From: Xenopus tropicalis
Taxonomy: Eukaryota > Chordata > Amphibia > Anura > Pipidae
NCBI RefSeq assembly: GCF_000004195.4
Contig: NC_030683.2
Location: 6,541,345-6,605,344, forward strand
DNA length: 64,000 nucleotides
Reading direction: 5' to 3'
Position 1 is the stretch's first letter. The number at the start of each line of letters is the position of its first letter. A program made the position numbers and the translations under genes. Of the stretch, positions 9,983 to 19,738 are shown one piece after another. The notes below the pieces were generated by a model. The model was not told the origin of the DNA. It saw only the letters and a program-made list of their open reading frames with translations, and did not search any database.

Positions 9983-12614
9983 CAGAGAGATTAAAAAGGG
10001 TGGAGGGGTTTGTCTTTACGTAAAGTCAGATTTAAAGCCATGTAATAAAGACATTACCAATGAAAACGTTGAATCTCTTTGGGTAGAAATTTCAGTAGGG
10101 CTGAAGGTCACAAAGAAAATGATCATTGGTGTATGCTATAAACCCCCCGTATAGATGAGGGGGATGAGGCCCAGCTATTGTTGCAAATGGAGGAGGCTTC
10201 AAAACTGGGTCAAGTTGTTATTATGGGGGACTTTAATTATCCGGCACTGACTGGAGTAATGGGGGGGGCTAAGTCAGAAAAAGCTAGTAGGTTTGTAAAT
10301 ATGCTAAATGACAACTTTTTATTTCAGGCGGTTCAAGAACCCACTAGGAATGACTCTATTTTGGACCTGGTGATTTCTAATAATAATGAACTCATCTCTA
10401 ACATTTGTGTGGGTGAGCATTTGGGGAACAGTGATCCCAACATGGTCTCCTTTGAGATAATGCTGCAGAGACAGCTCTATAAGGGAGTAACTAAAACACT
10501 CAATTTTAGACGTGCAGACTTTGCCAGTATAAGGGCATCTCTGCAATGTGTCAACTGGGAAAGGCTTTTCATGGGGTTAGGCACAGAAGGAAAATGGAAC
10601 ATCTTTAAAACATTGCTTTGTAGGTATACACAACAGTATATCCCCCTTGTAAGCAAGGAGAGGCATCGCAAAGCAAAACCTTTATGGCTGAATAAAAGTG
10701 TTAGTGTCGAGGTTGGTAATAAAAAACGTGCTTTTAAAGCATTCAAGTTAGCTGGGACAGCGGGGACTTTCATCAGGTACAAGGGGGCAAATAAAGCAGC
10801 AAAAAAGCTATCAGGCAAGCTAAAATAGAGATGGAAAGGGATATTGCAGCTAGGAGTAAAAAGAATCCAAAATTATTTTTTAATTATGTGAATAGTAAAA
10901 AAATGAAGCAAGAAGGGGTGGGAACTTTATTATCACGGGGGGGTACGTTGGTTGATGAGAACGGGGAAAAAGCTGAAATTTTGAACTCTTATTTTTCATC
11001 TGTCTATACATCTGAGGAGCCAGATAATGAAGGCTTCCCTTGTAATATGCCCAGTTCTAGTAATTTAGCTACTGACGCATGGGTCACTCGGGAGGAAATT
11101 CAAAAGAGACTTGAACATGTAAAGGTAAACAAAGGTCCAGGGCCGGATGGGATTCATCCCAGGGTATTAAATGAGCTGAGCGCTGTGATTGCCAAGCCTC
11201 TTCACATAATTTTTCAGGATTCATTGAGGTCTGGCATGGTGCCGAGAGACTGGCGGATTGCTAATGTGGTGCCATTATTTAAAAAGGGATCCCGTTCTCA
11301 GCCTGAAAACTATAGGCCTGTTAGTCTGACATCAGTAGTAGGAAAGCTTATGGAAGGGGTAATAAGGGATAGGGTACTTGAATACATTGCAGTTCACAAT
11401 ACTATTAGTTTGTGCCAGCATGGTTTTATGCGTAACAGATCTTGCCAGACTAATTTAGTCGCCTTTTATGAGGAGGTGAGTAGGAACCTCGATGCTGGAA
11501 TGGCAGTTGATGGGATCTACTTGGACTTTTCTAAAGCGTTTGATACAGTACCTCACAGAAGGTTAATGATCAAATTAAGGAATATTGGCCTAGAACATAA
11601 TATTTGTAATTGGATAGAGAACTGGCTGAAGGATAGAGTACAAAGAGTGGGGTAAATGGAACATTTTCTAATTGGACCAGTGTGGTTAGTGGGTACCGCA
11701 GGGGTCAGTCCTTGGTCCTTTGCTTTTTAACTTGTTTATTAATGACCTGGAGGTGGGCATAGACAGTATTGTTTCTATTTTTGCTGATGACTCAAAATTG
11801 TGCAAAACTATAAGTTCCATGCAGGATGTGCCGCTTTGCAGAGCGATTTGACAAAATTAGATAACTGGGCAGCAAACTGGAAAATGAGGTTCAATGTTGA
11901 TAAGTGCAAAGTTATGCACTTTGGTAGAAATAATATAAACGCAAACTATCTACTGAATGGGAGTGTGTTGGGGGGATCCTTAATGGAGAAGGATCTAGGG
12001 GTTTTTGTTGATAACAAGTTGTCTAATTCCAGGCAGTGTCATTCTGTGGCTACTAAAGCAAATAAAGTGCTGTCTTGTATAAAAAAGGGCATTGACTCAA
12101 GGGATGAGAACATAATTTTGCCGCTTTATAGGTCCCTGGTAAGGCCTCACCTTGAGTATGGGGGGCAGTTTTGGGCTCCAGTCCTTAAGAAGGATATTAA
12201 TGAGCTGGAGAGAGTGCAGAGACTGCAACTAAACTGGTAAAGGGGATGGAAGGGTTAAACTATGAGGTGAGACTGTCAGGGTTGGGGTTGTTTTCTCTGG
12301 AAAAGAGGCGCTTGCGAGGGGACATGATTACTCTGTACAAGTACATTAGGGGGGATTATAGGCAGTTGGGGGATGTTCTTTTTTCCCATAAAAACAATCA
12401 ACGCACCAGAGGTCACCCCTTTAGATTAGAGGAAAGGAGCTTCCATTTGAAGCAGCGTAGGTGGTTCCTCACAGTGAGGGCAGTGAGGTTATGGAATGCC
12501 CTTCCTAGTGATGGGGTAATGGCAGATTCTGTTAATGCCTATAAGAGGGGCCTGGATGAGTTCTTGAACAATCAGAATATCCAAGGCTATTGTGATACTA
12601 ATATCTACAGTTAG
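9983..12614 (+). pseudogene. CR1 ORF2 (endonuclease and RT), frameshifted
   Basis: The reading frame is broken at about 10150, 10825, 11655, 11700-11830 and 12240, each by a small indel relative to the copy at 36713. What remains is the latter half of an AP-type endonuclease (MGDFNYP then LGNSDPN near 10430), the RT palm ([22 protein letters not shown] near 11783) and the C-terminal domain ending YCDTNIYS. The endonuclease histidine present in the other copy (LGNSDHN) is Pro here, so enzymatic activity would be lost even without the frameshifts. Confidence 0.88.
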
Positions 12615-12904
12615 TATTACTGGTTGTACAGGTCCTTTTCAAAAAATTAGCATATTGTGATAAAGTTCATTATTTTCTGTAATGTACTGATAAACATTAG
12701 ACTTTCATATATTTTAGATTCATTACACACAACTGAAGTAGTTCAAGCCTTTTCTTGTTTTAATATTGATGATTGTGGCATACAGCTCATGAAAACCCAA
12801 AATTCCTATCTCAAAAAATTAGCATATTTCATCCGACCAATAAAAAAAAAGTGTTTTTAATACAAAAAAAGTCAACCTTCAAATAATTATGTTCAGTTAT
12901 GCAC

Positions 12905-14001
12905 TCAATACTTGGTCGGGAATCCTTTTGCAGAAATGGCTGCTTCAATGTGGCGTGGCATGGAGGCAATCAGCCTGTGGCACTGCTCAGGTGTTATGGA
13001 GGCCCAGGATGCTTCAATAGCGGCCTTAAGCTCATCCAGAGTGTTGGCTCTTGTGTCTCTCAACTTTCTCTTCACAATATCCCACAGATTCTCTATGGGG
13101 TTCAGGTCAGGAGAGTTGGCAGGCCAATTGAGCACAGTAATACCATGGTCAGTAAACCATTTACCAGTGGTTTTGGCACTGTGAGCAGGTGCCAGGTCGT
13201 GCTGAAAAATGAAATCTTCATCTCCATAAAGCTTTTCAGCAGATGGAAGCATGAAGTGCTCCAAAATCTCCTGATAGCTAGCTGCATTGACCCTGCCCTT
13301 GATAAAACACAGTGGCCCAACACCAGCAGCTGACATGGCACCCCAGACCATCACTGACTGTGGGTACTTGACACTGGACTTCAGGAATTTTGGCATTTCC
13401 CTCTCCCCAGTCTTCCTCCAGACTCTGGCACCTTGATTTCCGAATGACATACTTTGGACCACTGAGCAACAGTCCAGTGCTGCTTCTCTGTAGCCCAGGT
13501 CAGGCGCTTCTGCCGCTGTTTCTGGTTCAAAAGTGGCTTGACCTGGGGAATGCGGCACCTGTAGCCTATTTCCTGCACACGCCTGTACACGGTGGCTCTG
13601 GATGTTTCTACTCCAGACTCAGTCCACTGCTTCCGCAGGTCCCCCAAGGTCAGGAATCGGTCCTTCTCCACAATCTTCCTCAGGGCCCGGTCACCTCTTC
13701 TCGTTGTGCAGCATTTTCTGCCACACTTTTTCCTTCCCACAGACTTCCCACTGAGGTGCCTTGATACAGCACTCTGGGAACAGCCTATTTGTTCAGAAAT
13801 TTCTTTCTGTGTCTTACCCTCTTGCTTGAGGGTGTCAATGATGGCCTTCTGGGCAGCAGTCAGGTCGGCAGGCTTACCCTCTTGCTTGAGGGTGTCAATG
13901 ATGGCCTTCTGGGCAGCAGTCAGGTCGGCAGGCTTACCCTCTTGCTTGAGGGTGTCAATGATGGCCTTCTGGACAGCAGTCAGGTCGGCAGTCTTACCCA
14001 T
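12905..14001 (-). pseudogene. Tc1 transposase, frameshifted, first catalytic Asp deleted
   Basis: The frame runs from MGKTADLTAVQK (14001) through two helix-turn-helix units (PAIRED-like; SEQIGCSQSAVSRHL, then LRKQWTESGVETSRATVYRR) to WSKV near 13455. There it jumps into a second frame at SFGNQGARVWRK. The short block that carries the first Asp of the DDE triad in Tc1 proteins (normally within a F-S-D-E-S-like stretch) is deleted, which also shifts the frame. The second Asp (FQHDLAPAHS) and the Glu (SPDLNPIENLW) remain, spaced by 34 residues, and the C terminus ends GFPTKY. The N-terminal helix is also triplicated. The protein cannot be catalytically active. Confidence 0.9.
13813..13992 (-). 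repeat. 60-bp triplication in the transposase DNA-binding domain
   Basis: Three near-exact 60-bp units (13813-13872, 13873-13932, 13933-13992) each encode 20 residues, the first helix of the DNA-binding domain (DLTAAQKAIIDTLKQEGK-like). The unit is a multiple of three, so the frame is kept. Tc1 proteins normally have this segment once. Confidence 0.92.
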
Positions 14002-14457
14002 GATTGCGGTTTTGAGTAATGAACCAGGCTGGGAGTTTTTAAAAGCCTCAGGAATCTTTTGCAGGTTTTTAGAGTTAATTTGTTGATTCAGATGATTAGG
14101 TTAATAGCTCGTTTAGAGAACCTTTTCATTATATGCTAATTTTTTGAGATAGGAATTTTGGGTTTTCATGAGCTGTATGCCACAATCATCAATATTAAAA
14201 CAAGAAAAGGCTTGAACTACTTCAGTTGTGTGTAATGAATCTAAAATATATGAAAGTCTAATGTTTATCAGTACATTACAGAAAATAATGAACTTTATCA
14301 CAATATGCTAATTTTTTGAAAAGCACCTGTATATATAGTTTATGTATGTGAGTGTATAGATTGGTAGGTGTGGGTTGTGTGTGCTGGGTTTACTTGGATG
14401 GGTTGAACTTGATGGACACTGGTCTTTTTTCAATCCTATGTAACTATGTAACTATGT

Positions 14458-15240
14458 TGTCTTTCTCTTGGGTTTATCCAAGGTGTGGCTGAGATGGGTG
14501 TGTATGTCGAGTATTGTTCTATTTATATTCAGTCTTTTTGGTGTATGTGGTGAAAACTATGTACAAATATGATCATTTTAATTAGGTTTAAGTCTGGGTT
14601 GGACTGCATTTTTTAGGTCGTTTATGATCTGCGGGAGTAGTTTTTGGTTGTTGATGTTAGGGGCTGAGGAGATGTCTTTTGGTTTGAGGATCCTTAGGTA
14701 TTTGAGTACATTTAGCTGCCTATGAATGGGAAGTTTTGTTGTATTCGCTGGGCTTCAGTGGCTGATAGTGTGGCGTCTAGTGCTTCCTACTTTGTGGTGT
14801 TGATTTTGAAATTGCTGTGGTGTCCAAATCTCTCTAATTCTCGCAGAAGTGGAGGGATGGAGAGAAAGGGAGATTTTACATACAGTAATAAGTTATCTGT
14901 GAACCCGCAGCTTTAATTTCTCTGTCTCCTATCCTGACCCCTTGTATTAGATCATTCTTTCTGATTGCTGTTAACAGGTGTTCCATGGTTAATATATATA
15001 GTAAAGGAGACAGTGGGCATCCTTGTCAGGTGCTGTTGGAGAGGGTGAGGGGGTCAGATAGGGTGCCATTGACATGGATTCTAGCGGTCGGGGAACCATA
15101 TGGAGCCATCCATTATTTCATTATTATAATCAGTCAAAGGATATCTTGGTTTTGGCTTAATAGTTTGATGAAGCTCCATTCTCGGGAGCCTGAGTCAGGT
15201 TGCTGTATGCACTTAGGTTCTTTGAATCTTTGAGCAAACT
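14458..15240 (-). pseudogene. L1/Tx1 reverse transcriptase fragment
   Basis: Translation of the minus strand, with stops, gives PTARIHVNGTLSDPLTLSNS, then [18 protein letters not shown] and [18 protein letters not shown]. These are the central RT motifs of L1-clade ORF2 (VNG ... [11 protein letters not shown]). The N-terminal side is missing; ORF1 follows directly upstream. The other side is cut by the CR1 insertion at 14457. Confidence 0.7.
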
Positions 15241-15278
15241 ATGTTGTCATGGACCTATGTGAATGTTATAGACGAGTA

Positions 15279-16616
15279 TCATTTGTAGGTGTAAGTTGTA
15301 GTCATAAATAGACCAAATTTTAGACCAATCTTTAGTGTTGCTGGCTTAGCCTTGTAGAAAGCTGTGAGGGCAAATGGAAAGCCCCACTTGTACTTGATGC
15401 CTTTTGTTTGTAAAACATGAAGAAGTGGGCGTAGTGCCCTTCTTTGTGCCAGCGTAGATTTGGATATGTCGGAGAAGAAGCACAGTTTTGCACCATCAAA
15501 GTCAAACTCCTTTCTTTGGTTTGCCTTGGCCATAATCTGCTCTTTTTCCATATAGAAATGTATTCTGCAGATGACATCTCTGGGTTGAGTCGCTTCCGCT
15601 TGTATTGGGTGCAGTTCTCTATGCACTCTATCGATCTCTATATGTGCGGTAGGGGGTCTTTCAAGTAGTTGGTTGGATATCCCCAGTACGGAAGGGCGCA
15701 ATTCTTCTGCACCTTTGGCTTCTGGTAGGCCTTTGATGCTGATGTTATTGCGTCGGCTTCTGTTCTCTTGGTCATCAAGGTGTTGCTGGAGATATAAAAT
15801 CTGTGTGGCTTGGGACTCCACTGTTCTCTGAAGGGAGTCTATTTGGCCCGATTGGGACATGTAGTTGCCTTCCAGGGTTGTTACTCTTGTGCCCATCTGC
15901 TGGATACTTTTATTTAGACACAGATTTCTGTCCAGAGGGTTTGTTCCAGTTTACCGACCAGTTTGGTTAAATCGGTTTTAATGGGCAGGCCTGTCAGGGA
16001 TTCCCTGATGACTTGCAGTTCAGTTGTAAGTGCATAAGTGATGGGTATACCATCTGTCGCTGGGTTAGGCTGGTTAAGAGTGTGTTGTGGCAATGGCTCC
16101 GACTCTCCGGGGGCGTCCGTATAGGCCCCAGGCGGAGTATTGGATTGCGCATATCCACGTGGCTGCTGGGATAAATTTTTTATTTGTTTTGTCCATGCGA
16201 TTGTTTTGTATCTGGGGGGGTTTTGTATCTATAGGGGTTTTATAGGGATTGTTTATCTCTGGGAAGTTCTCCCCCGTGCGCCACTACGTGCCGTCGGCCG
16301 AACTCCACGCTGTGGATTTGCCACCGGAGGCTGTAGAGTCCACCTCAGTTTGTGGTCTGGCATGTATCTGAGCTTGGACTTCAATCCGATCTGTAAGTAT
16401 GTCTTGCAATTGTGTAAGCTTTGAGGGGGAGCCTGGAGCTTGTGTGTCTCCTTCTCTAGCCGCCTCCTCACCTAGGCCACTGGTCCAAGATGGCTGCCGC
16501 GTGTCAGAGAGATAGTTGTTTCTTTCATCTCTGGAGCGGAAAAAGGAGCCAATATTACTTTGGGAAGTGTTCCCATCAGTATTGACCTTAGGTTTTGCTT
16601 TCTTTTGCTTGGTCAT
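15279..16616 (-). pseudogene. L1/Tx1 ORF1 RNA-binding protein, broken frame
   Basis: The N-terminal segment (16616-16284) starts MTKQKKAKPKVNTDGN. After at least one frame change, the main segment (15896-15279) has a coiled coil (QSGQIDSLQRTVESQATQIL), then the hallmark LDDQENRSRRNNISIKGLPE and HIEIDRVHRE of L1-type ORF1 (RRM domain), then RDVICRIHFYMEKEQIM and STLAQRRALRPLLHVL (C-terminal domain). ORF1 proteins coat element RNA. Position upstream of the RT fragment on the same strand confirms the element's direction. Confidence 0.78.
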
Positions 16617-17084
16617 TGCGATTCTGGTGCTGGATATTCAGGTTTTGGAGACTTTGGGTGCAGAGCTCTTACACCATGTGTGTTCTCAGGTTCAGAGTCA
16701 GGCCACGCTCCCAATATTAAATATTTTTAATTGGCGCATTCATAAGATGCTAAATTTTCCAAATCCCTTTTTGTGCTATAATATATATATATATAGGGGC
16801 CCAGCAAAATGAGGGCACAGTGGTGCTCATTTATTACCAGATTGTTGGATGGGGTCCATTGGACCCAATGTAGACTCTAAGGGGTATATTTATAATGCTG
16901 TGTAAAAAGTGGAGTAAAACATTCCCAGTGGTAGGGCAGCAGGGCAAGCTCAGGGGGCTCAGCAGAAATAGGATTTTTACCCCAGTGGGCCAGCCCTTCC
17001 CTGCCTGTATCCCATTCCCTCATCACCTACATATATGACTGAGAATTGGCCTCTTCATATTAAAGGTTTTTTCGTCTGTTGTGA

Positions 17085-17200
17085 ATGTATGTATGTATAT
17101 CTTTATTTATGTACTTATGTACGCAGCGCTGTACAGTAGAATACTTTCATACAAACGGGGGGTTATTAAGATAATAGATAAATACAAAGTATGCAACGTT
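17085..17200. repeat. SINE-like repeat fragment, copy 1
   Basis: TATATCTTTATTTATG, GCAGCGCTGTACAGTAGAAT, ACAAACGGGGGGTTATTAAG and ATAGATAAATACAAAGTA match the repeat at 19549-19738. It is only partial here. From 16781 to 17084 no gene is seen. Confidence 0.6.
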
Positions 17201-18300
17201 TCCAGGTGATTTTTAGAAATGACATTAAAAACGCTAACTTTAGGAAAGCTCTGCAGATTGGTACTTTGGTGCAGAAAGGCGTCCTTACCCATGTTGGATT
17301 TGTCAGAATGTCTGCTTTTCCAAAAATATATGGTTTTCTGGGGTAAACTTCGTTTTTTATGGTTTTAGCCACCATAAAATGCAGTAAATGTGTTGATTTT
17401 GCAGTAACTGAAACAACAGAAATGATCATATGGGGGTATGTTACCTTGGGGCCCCTACATGGCACATACCTAGCTAAACCTGCGCATATTGGGCATCAAA
17501 CTGTTTAGGGGACCCCTGGCGTTCATATTTAGGGGGTTTTGTTTTGGTACCTAACGATTTTTCAAAACTTTTGCAAATTTTTAAAAAAACTGGTACATTT
17601 AGGAAAGCATTGCAACTTGGTAGTTTGGAGCAGACAGACAGTTCTACCTATTCTGGATTCCCCAGAATCTGTTCTTTCCAAAAACATATACGTTTCTGGG
17701 ATAAACCTTCTGTTAGTGGAATTTTTGGCCTTGAAATCTAGAGTGTGCGGCTTTCTGGAGCAGCGCTTTGGGAGGTTCCTAGGGTTCTGCTGGGAGTTTG
17801 TGACCTATACAAGTGAGAAATCTCCATAAAACTATATATATTTGGTATTGGCGCATAACATAATCCATGTTTCTGATGTGTTAATATTTTTAGACATTTA
17901 AAAACCTATATCTTGTTACAGAAATAAAATTCCACAAACATTTCACCATATTTTGAAAGCTTAGGTTGTGCCAAAAAACCCCCCGATACATTATTTTCCC
18001 AGGTAAACAAAAATTACCCCCTTGGAAAGGCCCCCAAAGTGAAAAAGCGCAAAATGTTCATAAACGGTCTGGCAGTAGAAGTTCCACTTTGTAAATTATT
18101 TGCTATGTAAACAGTGTAGTATAGTAATAAAAAAAAATCACGTATATAACTGCCCCGTGTACTTTTTGGTTTATACATTTGCCATGAACCTTATAACTTT
18201 ATAAACAGGTTAGTCATTTTCAAGGTGAAACACTCAAGCACGTTGGTTTCTATTTAACCCCTACGTGTCCGACTTTTGCCCTGACTCGGCCCACCCTGTG
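17200..18300. other. Unclassified dispersed-repeat-like region, no gene
   Basis: It contains two related blocks: 17210-17340 and 17560-17705 share the pattern 'AGGAAAGC ... TTGGTA(C/G)TTTGG(T/A)GCAGA ... CC ATGTTGGATT or TTCTGGATT ... TTTCCAAAAA ... TTTCTGGG'. This suggests an old internal duplication. No open frame carries a recognisable domain, and I cannot name the repeat. Confidence 0.4.
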
Positions 18301-18639
18301 ATACACATGAAAGAGAAAGGGACACAGTAACTATTAAACATAAAGAGTATTGGGGTGTGTTCAGACGGGTTTTGGCGCTCCCGGGGTCTTAACAATAAAA
18401 CCCACTCTGTAAGCCCCCAGACGCGAGCTGACACCCGCAACACCGAGCAGAGAGACTCCCAAACATATCCGCATCGCTCCCCGGGAAAAATCTCCACGCT
18501 GGACCGCCCACCACAAATAGCGACTCAACCCCATCATCACCTTCACACCTTCATCATCACCAGACATCACAACCCACGCCAAGCGAACAGCTACTACAAC
18601 ACAACTGGAGGAAATCAAGGTAGATATCGCTCTCCTGCG

Positions 18640-19080
18640 CCAAATCAGAAGACTTGGAAAACAGACTCTGCCGAAACAATGTCCGTATTGTGGGGCTACC
18701 TGAAAAGACAGAAGGTCAGAAGCCCTAGACCTTCATAGAAAGCTGGCTTAAACAGACTCTTGGCAACAAAATTTTCCCCAATGCATTCATGTTTAAGAGA
18801 ACCCACAGGGTCCCCACCAAGTCACATTCCCCTGGGCCCCCCCAAGATAATTTCTCCTACGCATGATAAACTATAGAGACCGCGATGTGGCCCTCAAAGG
18901 TGCTAGACCCCATTACTTTCAACAGCACAGTGGTCTCCCTATACCCGGACTTCCCACCAGCTGTACAAAAACAAAGGGCTACATACACAGCAATTAAGAA
19001 ACACCTCAGAGAGGCACAAATTCCCTACAGCATGTTATACATAGCACGACTTCAGATACAAAACAATAGACAGAGACAAG
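18640..19080 (+). pseudogene. L1/Tx1 ORF1 remnant
   Basis: Reading with several frame changes gives LENRLCRNNVRIVGLPEKTE (RRM start of L1 ORF1), then NAFMFKRTHRVPTKSH, then QKQRATYTAIKKHLREAQIP and YSMLYIARLQI (C-terminal domain). The order and motifs match L1-clade ORF1. It is followed without a gap by ORF2 RT sequence, so about 1 kb of ORF2 has been lost. Confidence 0.7.
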
Positions 19081-19140
19081 AGACAGAGTACAATTTCATA
19101 AAATGGATCTGTATGCTATATCTGACACCTACAGCTAAGG

Positions 19141-19457
19141 AACAGAAAAGGTTTGTACGGAGCAAACAACCACTGCTGTTTAAAAATCTTTCACTTTATT
19201 GCAGTCTCTTTAAAAACATGTTGTACACAAAACAAACGAAACCACACGCTTGACGCGTTTTGTGTGGTTTCGTTTGTTTTGTGTACAACATGTTTTTAAA
19301 GAGACTGCAATAAAGTGAAAGATTTTTAAACAGCAGTGGTTGTTTGCTCCGTACAAACCTTTTCTGTTGCTTGGGAATTTTGGCCGTCTGGGTTCCGGCA
19401 TGGACGTTGAGCACACACTGACTGTCCGGTAAGTGCTCCCGTGAAATTTGATATTGT
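19141..19457. mobile_element. Palindromic retro-insertion with 14-bp target duplication
   Basis: Two inverted arms of about 105 bp (starting AACAGAAAAGGTTTGTACGG and its complement) flank a spacer of about 14 bp (GCTTGACGCGTTTT). The arms look identical. A unique tail of about 85 bp follows on the right. ACCTACAGCTAAGG occurs immediately left (19127-19140) and right (19458-19471). Removing the insert and one copy rejoins the RT frame (TPTAK to VKGNG), so this is a real target-site duplication of the length made by LINE-driven insertion. The inverted layout suggests a SINE inserted with 5' inversion. The flanking L1/Tx1 is therefore the older element. Confidence 0.85.
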
Positions 19458-19548
19458 ACCTACAGCTAAGGTTAAGGGAAATGGAATAGCATCTAACTCC
19501 TTTCCACTCACACGAGGCACCAGACAGGGATGCCCACTTTCCCCCCTA

Positions 19549-19738
19549 TTGTATATATATGTATTTATATCTTTATTTATAAAGCGCTACTTTTGTACAC
19601 AGCGCTGTACAGTAGAATACATTAATACAAACAGGGGGTTATTAAGATAATAATAGATAAATACAAAGTACAACAATAAATACAGATAGATACAAGATAA
19701 ATACAGCTGCAATAAGTTAAGAGTCGAGGACACAAGAG
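19549..19738. mobile_element. SINE-like repeat, copy 2
   Basis: TATATCTTTATTTATAAAGC, GCAGCGCTGTACAGTAGAAT and AATACAGCTGCAATAAGTTA define a fragment that interrupts the RT between LSPLLY and FTIEPLA. It matches 17085-17200. No terminal repeats were resolved. Confidence 0.55.

Larger units (their letters stand above)
12629..14329 (-). mobile_element. Tc1/mariner (DD34E) transposon, long inverted repeats
   Basis: The 1701-bp element is flanked by TA (12627-12628 and 14330-14331). Inverted repeats of about 200 bp (12629-12831 and 14132-14329) begin CAGGTCCTTTTCAAAAAATT and CAGGTGCTTTTCAAAAAATT and look nearly identical. It interrupts the CR1 3' untranslated region, and removing it restores the alignment to the other CR1 copy. 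Confidence 0.93.
9977..14457 (+). mobile_element. CR1-clade LINE copy 1, 5'-truncated, split by Tc1
   Basis: From 9977 (GAGGGACAGAGAGATT) to 12628, then 14330 to 14457, this matches the CR1 copy at 37097-39886 almost base for base. The 5' end is truncated within the endonuclease domain. The 3' end carries the same tail (TTGGATGGGTTGAACTTGATG and a TATGTAAC microsatellite). A Tc1 element lies in its 3' untranslated region at 12629-14329. Confidence 0.9.
8100..16780 (-). mobile_element. L1/Tx1-like LINE, minus strand, heavily interrupted
   Basis: Reading down the minus strand: an ORF1 (16616-15279), a piece of reverse transcriptase (about 15240-14458), a CR1 insertion (14457-9977), the ORF2 C-terminal part with a zinc knuckle (about 9960-9235), a PIF/Harbinger MITE (9231-8748), and the ORF2 tail (8745-8433), followed by untranslated sequence to about 8100. 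The ORF2 endonuclease and the N-terminal RT are missing between ORF1 and the RT piece. The element is dead and older than everything inserted in it. Confidence 0.75.
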
